The notes under the pieces were generated by a model, which was not told the origin of the DNA, ran no database searches, and worked only from the letters and a program-made list of their open reading frames with translations. Position numbers and translations under genes: made by a program. Positions 9,517 to 18,536 of a DNA stretch of 40,283 nt are shown here, piece after piece. Every line of letters begins with the position of its first letter. The first letter of the stretch is position 1. The DNA is from Myxococcales bacterium (GTDB lineage: Bacteria > Myxococcota_A > UBA9042), in assembly GCA_023954815.1 (NCBI GenBank), contig JAGSHB010000033.1:1-40283 (forward strand). The letters run 5' to 3'.

Positions 9517-10803
9517 TCAGCGCCCCCGTGACCTGGAGCGAGAGCTGCTGCGCGATGAGGAGCGCGACGTAGGCCGCGCAGTCGGACGCCGGGACGAGGA
9601 GCGCGAAGACCGGGTCGAAGAGCGCGACGACGAACGCGACGACGAGCGCGACGACGAGCGCGCACGCGGCGCCGTGCGATAGGGGTTGCTCGATCCAACC
9701 CCTGGGGCAGCGCGCCCTGGACTCGCGCGGCGCGCGGCTGGTCGTGACGATCGCGGAGCGGGCCGCGTCGTACGAGGTGCGGGCCGATAACGCGTCGGCG
9801 CTGGGCGATAGGTCGTACGGCCAGGCGTGCGTGTGCGAGGCGCAGGCCGGTAGGCAGGTCGCGTCGTCGGCTGCGGGGCTGGCCGGTAGCCGGGACGCCT
9901 CGTCGGCTGAGCGGTGGGACGGTACGTCGCGCGGGAGCGCGGAGCAGGCCGTCGATAGGTGGGGGCAGCGCGATAGCGCGTATTTGGCCGTGCGCGGTAC
10001 GCCGGCGATCCAGCGCGCGCTGCAGGGCGAGCTGCAGGGCGAGCGCTGCGGGCAGCTGGGCGAGCGCCACGAGCGCGGGGGCTAGCGCTGCGAATGGTAT
10101 TGACCTGCCGCACACGGACCGGCGAACGGGTCCACGTCTGCACAGTCGAGCGTGTGGGTCCCGCGTTGTAGCTCACGACGCGGCCGGCACGCGTACGAAT
10201 GCGGCCACTGCGCCCAATGCGGACCGTCTGGCGATACACCCCTGAGACGTTGGTATGAGGAATGATCACGGTCTGGACAGACCGGCGATAGATGTTCTGG
10301 CGATAGACGAAGGTCCAATAGGTGTGGTGATTGTAGACCTGCCCACGCGGCCCGAGCGGTGCCCAACCGACACAGCCGCCACCGGACCGCCATGTGACCC
10401 AAGCCGGCCCCCAGACGTTGCCCGGCACCCACACCCAGCGATAGGCGTTGTGCCAAGCCCAACGACCGTAGTGATACGGGCCCCATCCCCAAGCCTCGTC
10501 GCTCGCCCAGGTCCAGCCGTAGTCGGAATAATCCCAGTGGCCATAAAAGTAGGGGCGCCAGCCAGCTTGCCGATTGGCGTTGGGCACCCAGACTCGACCC
10601 AACGTCCCTGTGCTGACCCAATTGCCGTAGCTACTCAGGTAGCTAAAGTCGACTTGGTTCGACGCCGATTGTGTAGCGTATCCACCACCATAGGCGCCGC
10701 TTTCCTGCACATACACAGGCCCACAGGCGCTGCCGATGATCAGCAGCGACACCAACGCTATTAGGCCGGAAATTCGGTGTTTTAGAGTGAGAGACAACGG
10801 CAT
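9517..10803 (-). CDS. YXWGXW-type (DUF6600-like) lipoprotein with Arg/Ser/Pro-rich tail
   Basis: A 428-residue predicted lipoprotein: a basic start, a hydrophobic segment and the lipobox GSAC with Cys27. Residues about 45-190 form a Trp/Tyr/Gly-rich domain with repeated units (YGNWVSTGTLGRVWVPNA, WRPYFYGHWDYSDYGWTW, WGWGPYHYGRWAW, VPGNVWGPAWVTWRSGG). This looks like the DUF6600 group of secreted proteins, whose function is unknown. From about residue 215 to the end the protein is extremely rich in Arg, Pro, Ala and Ser. It passes from PARSARPAARPAAR-like stretches through TRPAYRPAPRTRTPG-like units to a Ser-Ser-Ser-Arg tail. ATG 10803 has AGGAG six bases upstream; the longer open frame reads back through the divergent ferredoxin gene and is not used. 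The basic tail could bind nucleic acid, peptidoglycan or LPS; none is shown. Confidence 0.8.
   Translation of the reverse strand: MPLSLTLKHRISGLIALVSLLIIGSACGPVYVQESGAYGGGYATQSASNQVDFSYLSSYGNWVSTGTLGRVWVPNANRQAGWRPYFYGHWDYSDYGWTWASDEAWGWGPYHYGRWAWHNAYRWVWVPGNVWGPAWVTWRSGGGCVGWAPLGPRGQVYNHHTYWTFVYRQNIYRRSVQTVIIPHTNVSGVYRQTVRIGRSGRIRTRAGRVVSYNAGPTRSTVQTWTRSPVRVRQVNTIRSASPRARGARPAARSARPAARPAARAGSPAYRARPNTRYRAAPTYRRPAPRSRATYRPTAQPTRRPGYRPAPQPTTRPAYRPAPRTRTPGRTTYRPAPTRYRPAPRTTRPAPRSSRPAARRASPGRAAPGVGSSNPYRTAPRARSSSRSSSRSSSRSSTRSSRSSSRRPTARPTSRSSSRSSSRSRSRGR
9622..9661. repeat. 12-base tandem repeat in the Arg/Ser tail
   Basis: About 3.3 copies of GCGCGACGACGA (one copy begins with A) in perfect 12-base register. 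Read on the - strand it encodes the Ser-Ser-Ser-Arg units of the lipoprotein tail. Slippage at such a repeat would change tail length by four residues without shifting the frame. Confidence 0.75.
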
Positions 10804-10956
10804 TTTGAACTCCTGCTGAACTGCGCGAGTGGGCACCCCTAGCTCATGTAACGCAGCGCTCGCGATTCTATTCGTTCTCGGCCGGAAGTTCGACACCCGC
10901 ATGACATGCATGGGCGCACGGCGCATCAATTCTAGCGCGGTTGGGTTGGCTGGAGG

Positions 10957-11005
10957 CGAGCCAAACGGTAGGCTCGGCGCCAGGGCTGCGAAGTGTCGCG
11001 AGCCT
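10957..11005. promoter_or_regulatory. Overlapping inverted repeats upstream of the ferredoxin gene
   Basis: CGAGCC at 10957-10962 can pair with GGCTCG at 10971-10976 across 8 bases. The same GGCTCG, extended to AGGCTCG from 10970, can instead pair with CGAGCCT at 10999-11005. Only one of the two hairpins can form at a time. The segment ends 48 bases before the ferredoxin ATG. Short GC-rich repeats like this can arise by chance, so a regulatory role is only a suggestion. Confidence 0.2.
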
Positions 11006-11053
11006 CCGATCACCGCATAGAACCGCCCCATCGGGCGCGTTGGAGAGCGCGAC

Positions 11054-11431
11054 ATGGCGTACATCATCACCCAGCTGTGCACGGACTGCGTCGACATGGG
11101 ATGTGTCGAAGTGTGTCCGGTTGAGTGCATCTATCAGTTGGCTGACGAGCCGACACCCGAGCGCCCGAACATGCTCTACATTCACCCGACCGAATGCATC
11201 AACTGTGGTGCCTGCGAGCCGGAGTGCCCATGGGAGGCGATCTATGAGGACATGGAGATGCCGGCGGCGCTTAAGAGTGACATCGAACTCAACGCGCTGA
11301 CAGAGGAGCGCCCCTCGCTGTTCAAAGTCGCGGAAATGCAGCGTGACGAGCATGGCCGATTGATCCACAAGCCAGCACCCGGCAGTGATGCCATCGCGGC
11401 GAACAAGGCAAAGTGGGGGCTCTCCGGTTGA
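11054..11431 (+). CDS. fdxA: 7Fe ferredoxin ([3Fe-4S][4Fe-4S] type)
   Basis: A small soluble electron carrier of 125 residues. The first cysteine cluster is C9-x2-C12-x4-C17-x3-C21-P and the second is C48-x2-C51-x2-C54-x3-C58-P. The pattern [14 protein letters not shown] matches Azotobacter-type FdI, in which the second Cys of the first motif is not a ligand and a 3Fe cluster forms; an extra Cys25 also matches FdI. The C-terminal extension (residues 70-125) is typical of this group. ATG 11054 is preceded by GGAGAG at 11042-11047. The TPR lipoprotein frame begins inside its last codons. The redox partner cannot be told from the neighbours. Confidence 0.92.
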   Translation: MAYIITQLCTDCVDMGCVEVCPVECIYQLADEPTPERPNMLYIHPTECINCGACEPECPWEAIYEDMEMPAALKSDIELNALTEERPSLFKVAEMQRDEHGRLIHKPAPGSDAIAANKAKWGLSG

Positions 11432-12777
11432 CCCCTTCCCGAGACCCATCGCCGCGCACGCAGGCTTGGCGCATCGCACCCACACTGGCGGGGCTTGACG
11501 GTCTTTCGTCCGACAATTCATGGCCTACTGCCAACTCACGCAACCGCCACAGCGCGAATTCACGACCTCTGCAAGTCTGGGGCGTGATCGCGCTGATGAG
11601 CCTGGTCATTGGCTGCAGCGCGCCACAACAGAAAAAGACCGATCCAAGCGTCGCGGCGGCTCGAGCGCTGTCACGTGGTGAGCTGGTGGCCGCCGAGCGC
11701 CACGGTCGCACAGCCGCCAAGTCGGGGCGGCTAGCTGACGAGCTGCTACTTTGCGAGATCTTGTTACGCCGCGGACAGCATCAAGAGGCGGCAGATCGAC
11801 TCAGACCATTGCAGACGACGGCCAGCGCAAAAGCCGCGATCTTGTATGCCAAGGCCCTGGACGCCCTCGGACGCCACGCGCTGGCGCTGCCGGCCTATGG
11901 TCGCGCGCTCAAACTCAACAACAACGACGGCCACGCAGCCCTGCGGTTCGGCAGCCTGCTGCTGGCCCGTGGCGACACATTGCGCGCCTCACAAGCGGCG
12001 GCGGCGGCGATCAAACTACATCCTAAGACGACCGCCCTGCACGTTCTGCTGGCGCGAGCCCTACTCCGGCGAGGGCGCCTGACCAAGGCTCAAACTGCCG
12101 CCCGTACAGCTTTGAAACTACAACCCAAACAAGTGGCCGCTTGGCTGGTGCTGGCGCGCATTCAAACCGCCAAAGGCGAGCGCAAGGCCGCGGAAGTCAG
12201 CATTGGCAAAGGCCTGGCGTTCGAGCCCCAGCGCGTCGGAGCGCTGCGGATGCTCGCCGCACTGCAAGCTGCACGTGGCGCGCCCAACGCGGCCATCGCG
12301 ACCCTGGAGCGCGCGCTGGTCGTGCAGCCTGACAGCCCCACGATTCTCAACGAACTGGCCACGCAGCACTTTCATGCCGGCAGGCTCAAACGTTCACTGG
12401 CCTTACTCAAGCGGGCAATGGATCTCGCTCCCCGTCGACTCGTACTCCGCCGTAACTTGGCGGAGTTGCTGCTCGTGGCGGGGAAATTTAGCGAGGCCGC
12501 CGGAATCGCTCGCGGTGCGGCACTCGTCGCCCGACAGCGGAAAAAAATGAGCCGGCAACTGCGGTTGGCCGTTGAACGAACATTTGCCCGAACATTGGTC
12601 GCTGAGGTTCTCTACGTCCGGGTGTGCGCGGGCGAACGGGACGCAAAGTCACTGGACCACGCGCTACGAACAGCGTTGGCTCACGACGGGGTCGCCGCGA
12701 CGTCACTGGAGTCGCTCGCTGCGGAGGTCGCTCCGATGGTCAAACGCGTGTCGTGCAAAAAGAAGGGAGGCAGATGA
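11413..12777 (+). CDS. TPR-repeat lipoprotein
   Basis: A protein of up to 454 residues with a hydrophobic segment ending in VIGC (lipobox, Cys at about residue 68 of the longest form), followed by a run of tetratricopeptide helices. Clear TPR units include [59 protein letters not shown] and [20 protein letters not shown], spaced about 34 residues apart. TPR lipoproteins usually act as scaffolds for envelope complexes. The start is uncertain: the signal segment ([17 protein letters not shown]) has no ATG before it, and the only standard upstream start is GTG 11413, inside the ferredoxin gene, which gives a long n-region. The TGA stop overlaps the MoxR ATG, so the two are probably coupled. Confidence 0.82.
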   Translation: MGALRLTPSRDPSPRTQAWRIAPTLAGLDGLSSDNSWPTANSRNRHSANSRPLQVWGVIALMSLVIGCSAPQQKKTDPSVAAARALSRGELVAAERHGRTAAKSGRLADELLLCEILLRRGQHQEAADRLRPLQTTASAKAAILYAKALDALGRHALALPAYGRALKLNNNDGHAALRFGSLLLARGDTLRASQAAAAAIKLHPKTTALHVLLARALLRRGRLTKAQTAARTALKLQPKQVAAWLVLARIQTAKGERKAAEVSIGKGLAFEPQRVGALRMLAALQAARGAPNAAIATLERALVVQPDSPTILNELATQHFHAGRLKRSLALLKRAMDLAPRRLVLRRNLAELLLVAGKFSEAAGIARGAALVARQRKKMSRQLRLAVERTFARTLVAEVLYVRVCAGERDAKSLDHALRTALAHDGVAATSLESLAAEVAPMVKRVSCKKKGGR

Positions 12778-13724
12778 TGGCCCACGAGGTCTCAGCCAAG
12801 CGATGCCAGGAAGTGATTTCGGCGGTCGAGCAAGTATTTCAAGGCAAGCGAGCGGTCGTTGAGCTGGTGATGACGGCCATCTTAGCGCGCGGCCACGTGC
12901 TGCTCGAAGATGTGCCCGGAGTTGGCAAGACGACCCTGGCGCGTACCTTTGCCCACGTCCTCGGACTGAGTCATCAGCGGATTCAGTTTGCCAGCGATCT
13001 GATGCCGGCTGACATTACCGGTGTCGGTATTTTCGATGCGGCGAGCGGCAATTTTGAGTTCAAGCCAGGACCGGTTTTTTGCAACGTCCTGCTCGCCGAC
13101 GAGATCAACCGCACCACGCCGCGCACCCAGAGCGCGCTATTGGAAGCCATGGCTGAGGGCCACGTGACGGTGGACGGTACGACGCGTGCCCTACCGCAGC
13201 CCTTTGTCGTGCTCGCCACCCAGAATCCGCGGGAGTTTCACGGAACCTATCCGTTGCCCGAATCGCAGCTCGACAGATTCCTGATGAGACTGAGCGTCGG
13301 GTATCCCAGCGACGAGGTTGAGTTGCGGCTCATCCGGCGCCATGGCGCGCCGCTGGATCTGAGCGATTTGCCCGTCCGCCTCGACCAAAGTGGCCTCATG
13401 GCGCTTGTGAACGCGGCGTCAGACGTGCACGTCAGCGACGATGTGGTGGACTATATCCACCGGCTGGTGCGCGCCACACGGGACAGTCGGCAGCTGGAGT
13501 TGGGGCTCTCCACCAGAGCGGCGATCGGCTGGTATCGCTGCGTGCAGAGCTTCGCTTTGGTACAGGGCCGCGATTTTGCCACCCCAGACGATGTGCGCCA
13601 AACATTGGTATCCGTCGCGGCCCACCGCACGGTACCCGCAGGACACGGCGGCGGTGTGATCGACCGCAGTCAGGTAGAAGCCATTCTGCAGAGCTTGCTG
13701 GAGACCGTGGCGCCGCCAATGTAG
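12774..13724 (+). CDS. MoxR-family AAA+ ATPase
   Basis: A 316-residue AAA+ chaperone-like ATPase. It has Walker A DVPGVGKTTLA, the MoxR segment IQFASDLMPADITGV, Walker B VLLADEINRTTPRTQSALLE, sensor 1 FVVLATQNP, and the EFHGTYPLPESQLDRFLM block with the arginine finger, followed by the C-terminal lid. MoxR proteins are thought to help insert metals or assemble complexes, usually with a VWA-domain or DUF58 partner encoded next door. No such partner is present here; the gene ends 67 bases before a convergent kinase gene. Two ATGs (12774, 12777) sit behind GGGAGG at 12765-12770. The first overlaps the TPR stop (ATGA); the second has better spacing. Coupling to the TPR lipoprotein suggests a shared envelope task. 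Confidence 0.92.
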   Translation: MMAHEVSAKRCQEVISAVEQVFQGKRAVVELVMTAILARGHVLLEDVPGVGKTTLARTFAHVLGLSHQRIQFASDLMPADITGVGIFDAASGNFEFKPGPVFCNVLLADEINRTTPRTQSALLEAMAEGHVTVDGTTRALPQPFVVLATQNPREFHGTYPLPESQLDRFLMRLSVGYPSDEVELRLIRRHGAPLDLSDLPVRLDQSGLMALVNAASDVHVSDDVVDYIHRLVRATRDSRQLELGLSTRAAIGWYRCVQSFALVQGRDFATPDDVRQTLVSVAAHRTVPAGHGGGVIDRSQVEAILQSLLETVAPPM

Positions 13725-13791
13725 TCGCGGGTCAAGATAAGAAGCGGAGAGGGCAGTGGCAACGACCCGCAACGAAGGACGGCTCGCGGAG

Positions 13792-16700
13792 TTAGTTTCC
13801 GTTCATTGCGCGAACGCGACGGCGAACTGCCTCGGCCTCATGGGGTGAGCCCGCAGCCTCGTAGATCTCGGCCGTCTCGGTGAGCAAAGAAGCGACATCG
13901 CGATCTGAAGTCAGCACGTCGGCCTCCAACAGATCCGCCAAGGTGATCAGACTCTCAGCGCGCTCCAGGGTCGCTGCTGTCGGCGATACCAGCTCAAAAG
14001 CGTTGGCGAGGGCGGTGTGGGCGTGCCCGTAGTCACCCGAGGCGGCAGCGCCTCGCGCCGCGAGAAGCAGCGCCCGTACCTGGAGTCCAATGGCGCCAGC
14101 GAGCACCGCCTGCCGTGCGGATTCTTCCGCGAAGGCCAGAGCCCGCGCATAGGTCCCTTGCGCCATCTGGATCTCGCCGCGCTGGCGAAGGGCATCGGCG
14201 AGCCCGGTCAGATCTGTCAGCGCAGCGAAGCTCCGACAGGCCTTTGCGAGCGCTGCGTCGGCCTCGTCGATCGCGCCGCGCTGCATCAGCACCCGTGCAA
14301 GCAGGACGGACACCTCGGCTGCCAAACGCGGTCGGTCGACGCGGCCCAAGGCGTTGAGGGCCTCGCCCAACTGCGCCTCGGCATCGTCTAGCTCGCCCAC
14401 ATCTCGCAGGCCCACAGCCAATGTCCGTAGGGCCTCACTCTCCCGAACAAGGTCGCGAGCGAGCCGGGCGGACGTCAGCGCTTTGCGGGCATGAAGCACC
14501 GCACGGGCGCCGTCATCAATGTCCCGATACGCGTCAGAAATGCGGATCGAGAGGTCAGCCATCAGTGGAAAATCGGGCTCCAGGGGGAGATCGCGCAACG
14601 CGGCCAACCACTGTTCCAATGCCCGGTGAATCTCGCCGCCAGCACGCAACGCATCGCCCATGGCACGCCGAAGCTTGGGCAGGTGCGCGACCGCCACCTC
14701 CAAGCGAGAATGACCGATGGCGTCGATTTGCTGGCGAAGGGGCGCGATGGTGTCTGCGGCCCTGCCGAGATCGGTCTCTGCGCCTGCCCAGGCCGACAGC
14801 AGCGGGGCACCGAGTCGGTACCAGGCGGCTTCATCCAGGGTCGACAAGCTACGCAACGCCTCGATAGCCTCGTGGGCCCGCTCACTGAGCGTCTCCGAGC
14901 GACCTTGGGCGCGCAAGCAACCGACGGCCGAGCGCGCCGTCAGCGCCAAGCCTTGAACGCTGGCGTCGACCTCGCGATTTTCCCGGAGATCCAGGCAAAT
15001 TTCCCGTGCGAGCTCAAAAGCAGCGGACGCTTCCGAGAGCGCGCCGAGTGCGAACATGGTCGAGCCAGCCACCCGGGCATGGGCCACCGCATCTTTGAGG
15101 TAGCCGGCGCGCGTCTCAAGGCGTGCCAAGCGCTGGGCCCAGAGGCGCGAGCGCTCTTGCGTACGGTCGGTCAACCATGCGAGCGCAGCATCGACATCGA
15201 CGGGAAGGTGGGCGGCAGACACGAAGAAGTCCCGGCGGAAATCGCCGAACATGTACTCTTCTTGATGATTGAAGCGACTCTGCGACGAAGACCGCAGCGC
15301 ACCCGCCGACACGAGACGATTGATGTCCTCGTGGCAGGGGCGCCCCATGGCCGCGTCGAGCATGCCAGGCCAAATCGGCGTGCCAAGCTGTACCGCTGCC
15401 TGCAGCACCTCTTCCGCGCCGGGTGACATACTGACGTTGGATTCCGGGCGAGCCGGCACGGTCATCACTGAGCCCGTCGCGATGGTACCTTGCAGCCCGT
15501 CAGGGACGGCGTTGTCATCGCCCACCCAGCCAGCGACGACCAGTACCGGTGTGGCGCCCAACTGCCGGACAAGGCGGCGCAAGAAGCCCAACTCGGAAGA
15601 GGTCAGGAACTCGACGCGCTCCAGCACAAAGACCAACGCACCACGCCCAGCGAGCGCCCGAAGCACGTCAGCCAGAGCCGAGCCGCCAGCCATACGGGCC
15701 ACCTCAGGAACGGCTTTCGCGTGCGATAGGTGAGGTGAATCTGGAAAGTCCACGTCGAGAAACATGCCGGCGAGGTGCGCGATCTGGCTAGCCCGCCCTG
15801 GCCGCTCTGGCATGAGCCCCTGCGCCCATCCGAGAAGCTTCCGTCGCCCCAGCGCCGGGGGATCATCGTCGAACACACCGGCACGAGCGCGCACTTCGTC
15901 GAAGAGGCAGCTCAGGGGCACACGCCCCTCGGGCGGCGGCACGCGGACCCGCACAACCGCCGGCGCTTCCACGCGAGAGTTGGCGTGCCGAACGTAGGCG
16001 TCCAGTGTTTCGTACAGTCCTGCACGCCCCGGAGCAGCCAGCCCGACCAACTCAAGACGCACCCGATCTTTGGCCCGTTCGAGGCGCTCATCGAGCTGTT
16101 CGATGGTCGGAGCGACGATGTCTCTAGCGGCCTCTGGCGGTTTCGCTGGCGGCGCGATGATGCGGCTGTCGCGACGATTGGCAGGGGCCACGCTGGAACG
16201 CTGCGTGGTCAACTCGGTCTCGAGCTCCTGCAGCATTTCGATCAGCTCGTGAGCGCCAACAGGCCGTTCTTCCGGGCGTTTCGTCAGAATTCGGCTGCAA
16301 ATTGTCTCTGCGAGCGGCGGGAATTCCAAGTCAGGCCGACGAGTTGCCAAGGGCACTGGCGGCTGCAGCTGGTGGGCGCGCAGGAAGTCTTGCGGCGTCT
16401 CACCGTCGACGGGCAAGTATCCCGTCAGCATCTCGTAAAAGATCACGCCCAGCGAATAGAGATCGCTCTGCGGGCCCACATCCTGCCCCGCCGCCTGCTC
16501 GGGGCTCATGTACGCCGGGGTACCGAGGACGAGACGCGCCTGGGTGAGTCGGGGGTTGTTGCTACCGGCCGATGCGATGTGCTTTGCCAGACCGAGATCG
16601 ACCACTTTGACGTAGTCTTCCATCGAGCCAACACGCGTCAGCAGGATGTTGTCGGGCTTGAGATCGCGGTGGATAATACCGGCCTCGTGGGCCTCGATGA

Positions 16701-17103
16701 GCGCCTCGCAGACCCGCTGGGCGACACGGATCGCACGGCGCAGGGGCAACCAACGCTCACGGTCGAGCAGATCGCCTACCGAGCCGCCATCGATGTACTC
16801 CATGGCGATGTAGGTCTTGCCCGATTCAGTCGCCCCGATAGAGTAGACGGTGCACACGAAGGGTGAGCGGATGCGGGCGAGAATCCGCGCCTCTTGCATG
16901 AAGCGCTCATCGGCCTGCAGCTGCTTGGCCAAGTCAGAACGCAAAACCTTCAGGGCCACCGGGCGACCGAGCCGAATATCCTCCGCCTCGTACACAGCGC
17001 CCATACCGCCGCGGCCAATGAGCCGCACGATGCGGTACATATTGTCGACAAGTGAGGCTACTGGCAGCTCGTCTTCGTCTTGAGAGAAAGGATTCTGGGA
17101 CAT
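13792..17103 (-). CDS. Ser/Thr protein kinase with degenerate NTPase domain and TPR-like tail
   Basis: A 1103-residue signalling protein. Residues about 24-290 are a eukaryotic-type kinase: glycine loop IGRGGMGAVYEAED, catalytic Lys in VALKVL, catalytic loop HRDLKPDN, activation-loop start VDLGLAKH and GTPAYMSPEQ. The usual DFG reads DLG, keeping the metal-binding Asp. Residues about 330-570 align in layout with the AAA/STAND-type ATPase found after many such kinases. Its Walker A has decayed (LVGLAAPGRAGLYETL, no GKS/GKT) and its Walker B reads FVLERVEFL. Residues about 670-1100 are TPR-like helical repeats. There is no transmembrane segment, so it is probably cytoplasmic. It is the last gene on the strand after ruvC-ruvA-ruvB-yggU, 93 bases behind yggU; a GGAG lies just before the ATG. 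Substrates are unknown. Confidence 0.9.
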   Translation of the reverse strand: MSQNPFSQDEDELPVASLVDNMYRIVRLIGRGGMGAVYEAEDIRLGRPVALKVLRSDLAKQLQADERFMQEARILARIRSPFVCTVYSIGATESGKTYIAMEYIDGGSVGDLLDRERWLPLRRAIRVAQRVCEALIEAHEAGIIHRDLKPDNILLTRVGSMEDYVKVVDLGLAKHIASAGSNNPRLTQARLVLGTPAYMSPEQAAGQDVGPQSDLYSLGVIFYEMLTGYLPVDGETPQDFLRAHQLQPPVPLATRRPDLEFPPLAETICSRILTKRPEERPVGAHELIEMLQELETELTTQRSSVAPANRRDSRIIAPPAKPPEAARDIVAPTIEQLDERLERAKDRVRLELVGLAAPGRAGLYETLDAYVRHANSRVEAPAVVRVRVPPPEGRVPLSCLFDEVRARAGVFDDDPPALGRRKLLGWAQGLMPERPGRASQIAHLAGMFLDVDFPDSPHLSHAKAVPEVARMAGGSALADVLRALAGRGALVFVLERVEFLTSSELGFLRRLVRQLGATPVLVVAGWVGDDNAVPDGLQGTIATGSVMTVPARPESNVSMSPGAEEVLQAAVQLGTPIWPGMLDAAMGRPCHEDINRLVSAGALRSSSQSRFNHQEEYMFGDFRRDFFVSAAHLPVDVDAALAWLTDRTQERSRLWAQRLARLETRAGYLKDAVAHARVAGSTMFALGALSEASAAFELAREICLDLRENREVDASVQGLALTARSAVGCLRAQGRSETLSERAHEAIEALRSLSTLDEAAWYRLGAPLLSAWAGAETDLGRAADTIAPLRQQIDAIGHSRLEVAVAHLPKLRRAMGDALRAGGEIHRALEQWLAALRDLPLEPDFPLMADLSIRISDAYRDIDDGARAVLHARKALTSARLARDLVRESEALRTLAVGLRDVGELDDAEAQLGEALNALGRVDRPRLAAEVSVLLARVLMQRGAIDEADAALAKACRSFAALTDLTGLADALRQRGEIQMAQGTYARALAFAEESARQAVLAGAIGLQVRALLLAARGAAASGDYGHAHTALANAFELVSPTAATLERAESLITLADLLEADVLTSDRDVASLLTETAEIYEAAGSPHEAEAVRRRVRAMNGN

Positions 17104-17196
17104 TCACCGGGCTCCAGGTCGATAGCGCGAGTAGAGTAAGGCACGGGCTAGGAGGCGGGCAAGGGACCGCGCAGCGCTGTGATCCGAAGCGACAAT

Positions 17197-17508
17197 TCAG
17201 GGGTCGAGTGAGACGGAGATGGCGGCTACGATCTGCGAACGCGCAGCAGCGACGCGAACCCGCTTGTCTCGCCCGGTCTGCCCGCTGACCAGCTCAAGAT
17301 GAGCCGGACGCAGGCCCAACTCCTTGGCAAACCAGCGAATGAGCGCCTTGTTGGCTTTTCCGTCCACTGGCGGTGCCGCCACAGCCACGCGCAGACGATC
17401 GCCGTGCATCCCCATCAAACGACTGCGTTTCGCTCCCGGCTGAACGCGGAGCGCGATGATCACGGCCCCGTCCGATCCGGACAGGGCTGGATCGAACGCT
17501 GTGCTCAA
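17197..17508 (-). CDS. DUF167/YggU family protein
   Basis: A small basic protein of 103 residues with the YggU/DUF167 core: [15 protein letters not shown], then [19 protein letters not shown], a helix, then [16 protein letters not shown]. The function of this widespread family is not established. The open frame extends upstream into ruvB, but the domain begins only here. I place the start at TTG 17508, which overlaps the ruvB stop (TTGA) and would couple the two. A GTG at 17463, just before the first strand, is the alternative. It lies between ruvB and the kinase gene. Confidence 0.82.
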   Translation of the reverse strand: MSTAFDPALSGSDGAVIIALRVQPGAKRSRLMGMHGDRLRVAVAAPPVDGKANKALIRWFAKELGLRPAHLELVSGQTGRDKRVRVAAARSQIVAAISVSLDP

Positions 17509-18536
17509 AGCAGGGAGCCTTGCGGCGCGTTGGCGGCCGGTAGACCCAGGTGCGAAAATGCGGCGTCCAGCGCGACCCGCCCCCGTGCTGTGCGCGCGAT
17601 GAAGCCCTGCTGAATGAGGTAGGGCTCGTAGACGTACTCGATCGTGTCCCGCTGCTCGCTGAGTGCCGCGGCCAAGGTCTCCACGCCAACCGGCCCCCCT
17701 TTGAAGGTCTCGCAAATCACGCGCAGATAGGCCCTGTCCATGGGACCGAAGCCCGCGCCATCGATCTCCAATTGATCCAGCGCTCTCCCGGCCAGGCCAG
17801 CGGTGATCGCTGGTGCGCCTTGATATTCGGCAAAGTCACGGACCCGACGCAGCAGGCGATTGGCGATCCGAGGCGTGCCACGGGACCTGCGCGCGATCTC
17901 GTTAGTCCCTTCATCGACGATCGGCACGCCCAGTTCACTCGCTGAGCGGCGGACCACATCTGCCAACTCTTCGATCGTGTAGTACCGAAGGCGGGCTTCC
18001 CAGCCGAAACGCGTACGCAGCGGACCGGTGAGCAAGCCGGTGCGGGTCGTCGCGCCGATGAGGGTAAATGGCGGCAGCGGCAGTTTGACGGTACGCGCGG
18101 CCGGGCCATCGCCGACCACGATGTCGAAGTGATAGTCCTCCATCGCGGGATAGAGGTTCTCTTCGACCACGGTGTTGAGGCGGTGAATCTCGTCGATAAA
18201 CAGGACGTCGCCCGGGCCGAGACCGGTCAAAATCCCCGCCAAATCACCCTTGCGTTCGATGGCCGGCCCGGAGGTGGTGATGAGGTTGACCCCCATGGCG
18301 TGGGCAGCCAAATAGGCGAGCGTCGTCTTGCCAAGACCAGGCGGCCCCGACAGCAGCATGTGGCACAAAGGCTCGTTCCGCGCACGCGCTGCACCCACGA
18401 AAACCTTGATATTATCGACTATTTTACGCTGCCCAACGTAAGACGCGAACGTGCGCGGCCGAAGCGCAACGTCCGGCCGGCGCTCACCGGGAGCGACCTC
18501 TGGGGTGATGGGATCGTCGCGATCACGGGTCTTCAC
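17505..18536 (-). CDS. ruvB: Holliday junction branch migration ATPase RuvB
   Basis: The motor of the RuvABC resolvasome: hexameric rings drive DNA through RuvA at Holliday junctions. Visible motifs are [11 protein letters not shown], Walker [12 protein letters not shown], Walker [10 protein letters not shown], sensor 1 [13 protein letters not shown] with the arginine finger in PLRTRFG, sensor 2 [17 protein letters not shown], and the winged-helix end with [20 protein letters not shown]. The length of 343 residues is typical. The GTG start lies directly after the ruvA TAA with no gap (TAAGTG), implying coupled translation. Confidence 0.97.
   Translation of the reverse strand: MKTRDRDDPITPEVAPGERRPDVALRPRTFASYVGQRKIVDNIKVFVGAARARNEPLCHMLLSGPPGLGKTTLAYLAAHAMGVNLITTSGPAIERKGDLAGILTGLGPGDVLFIDEIHRLNTVVEENLYPAMEDYHFDIVVGDGPAARTVKLPLPPFTLIGATTRTGLLTGPLRTRFGWEARLRYYTIEELADVVRRSASELGVPIVDEGTNEIARRSRGTPRIANRLLRRVRDFAEYQGAPAITAGLAGRALDQLEIDGAGFGPMDRAYLRVICETFKGGPVGVETLAAALSEQRDTIEYVYEPYLIQQGFIARTARGRVALDAAFSHLGLPAANAPQGSLL

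Noticed and set aside
9438-10115. 225-codon minus-strand ORF overlapping the Arg/Ser-rich lipoprotein tail
   Set aside because: It is an alternative frame of a repeat-rich segment that also runs over the fbp ribosome binding site; its Arg-rich translation shows no fold.
10868-11521. 217-codon minus-strand ORF opposite the ferredoxin
   Set aside because: The plus strand encodes an unmistakable 7Fe ferredoxin; the opposite frame shows no motif.
13727-13770. GCGGGTC/GACCCGC inverted repeat between moxR and the kinase gene as a bidirectional terminator
   Set aside because: Seven pairs with a 30-base loop and no T run on either side is too weak to call.
14491-16866. Two long plus-strand ORFs (311 and 363 codons) across the kinase gene
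   Set aside because: The minus strand carries a full kinase-NTPase-TPR protein; the plus-strand frames are Arg/Gly/Ala-rich shadows.
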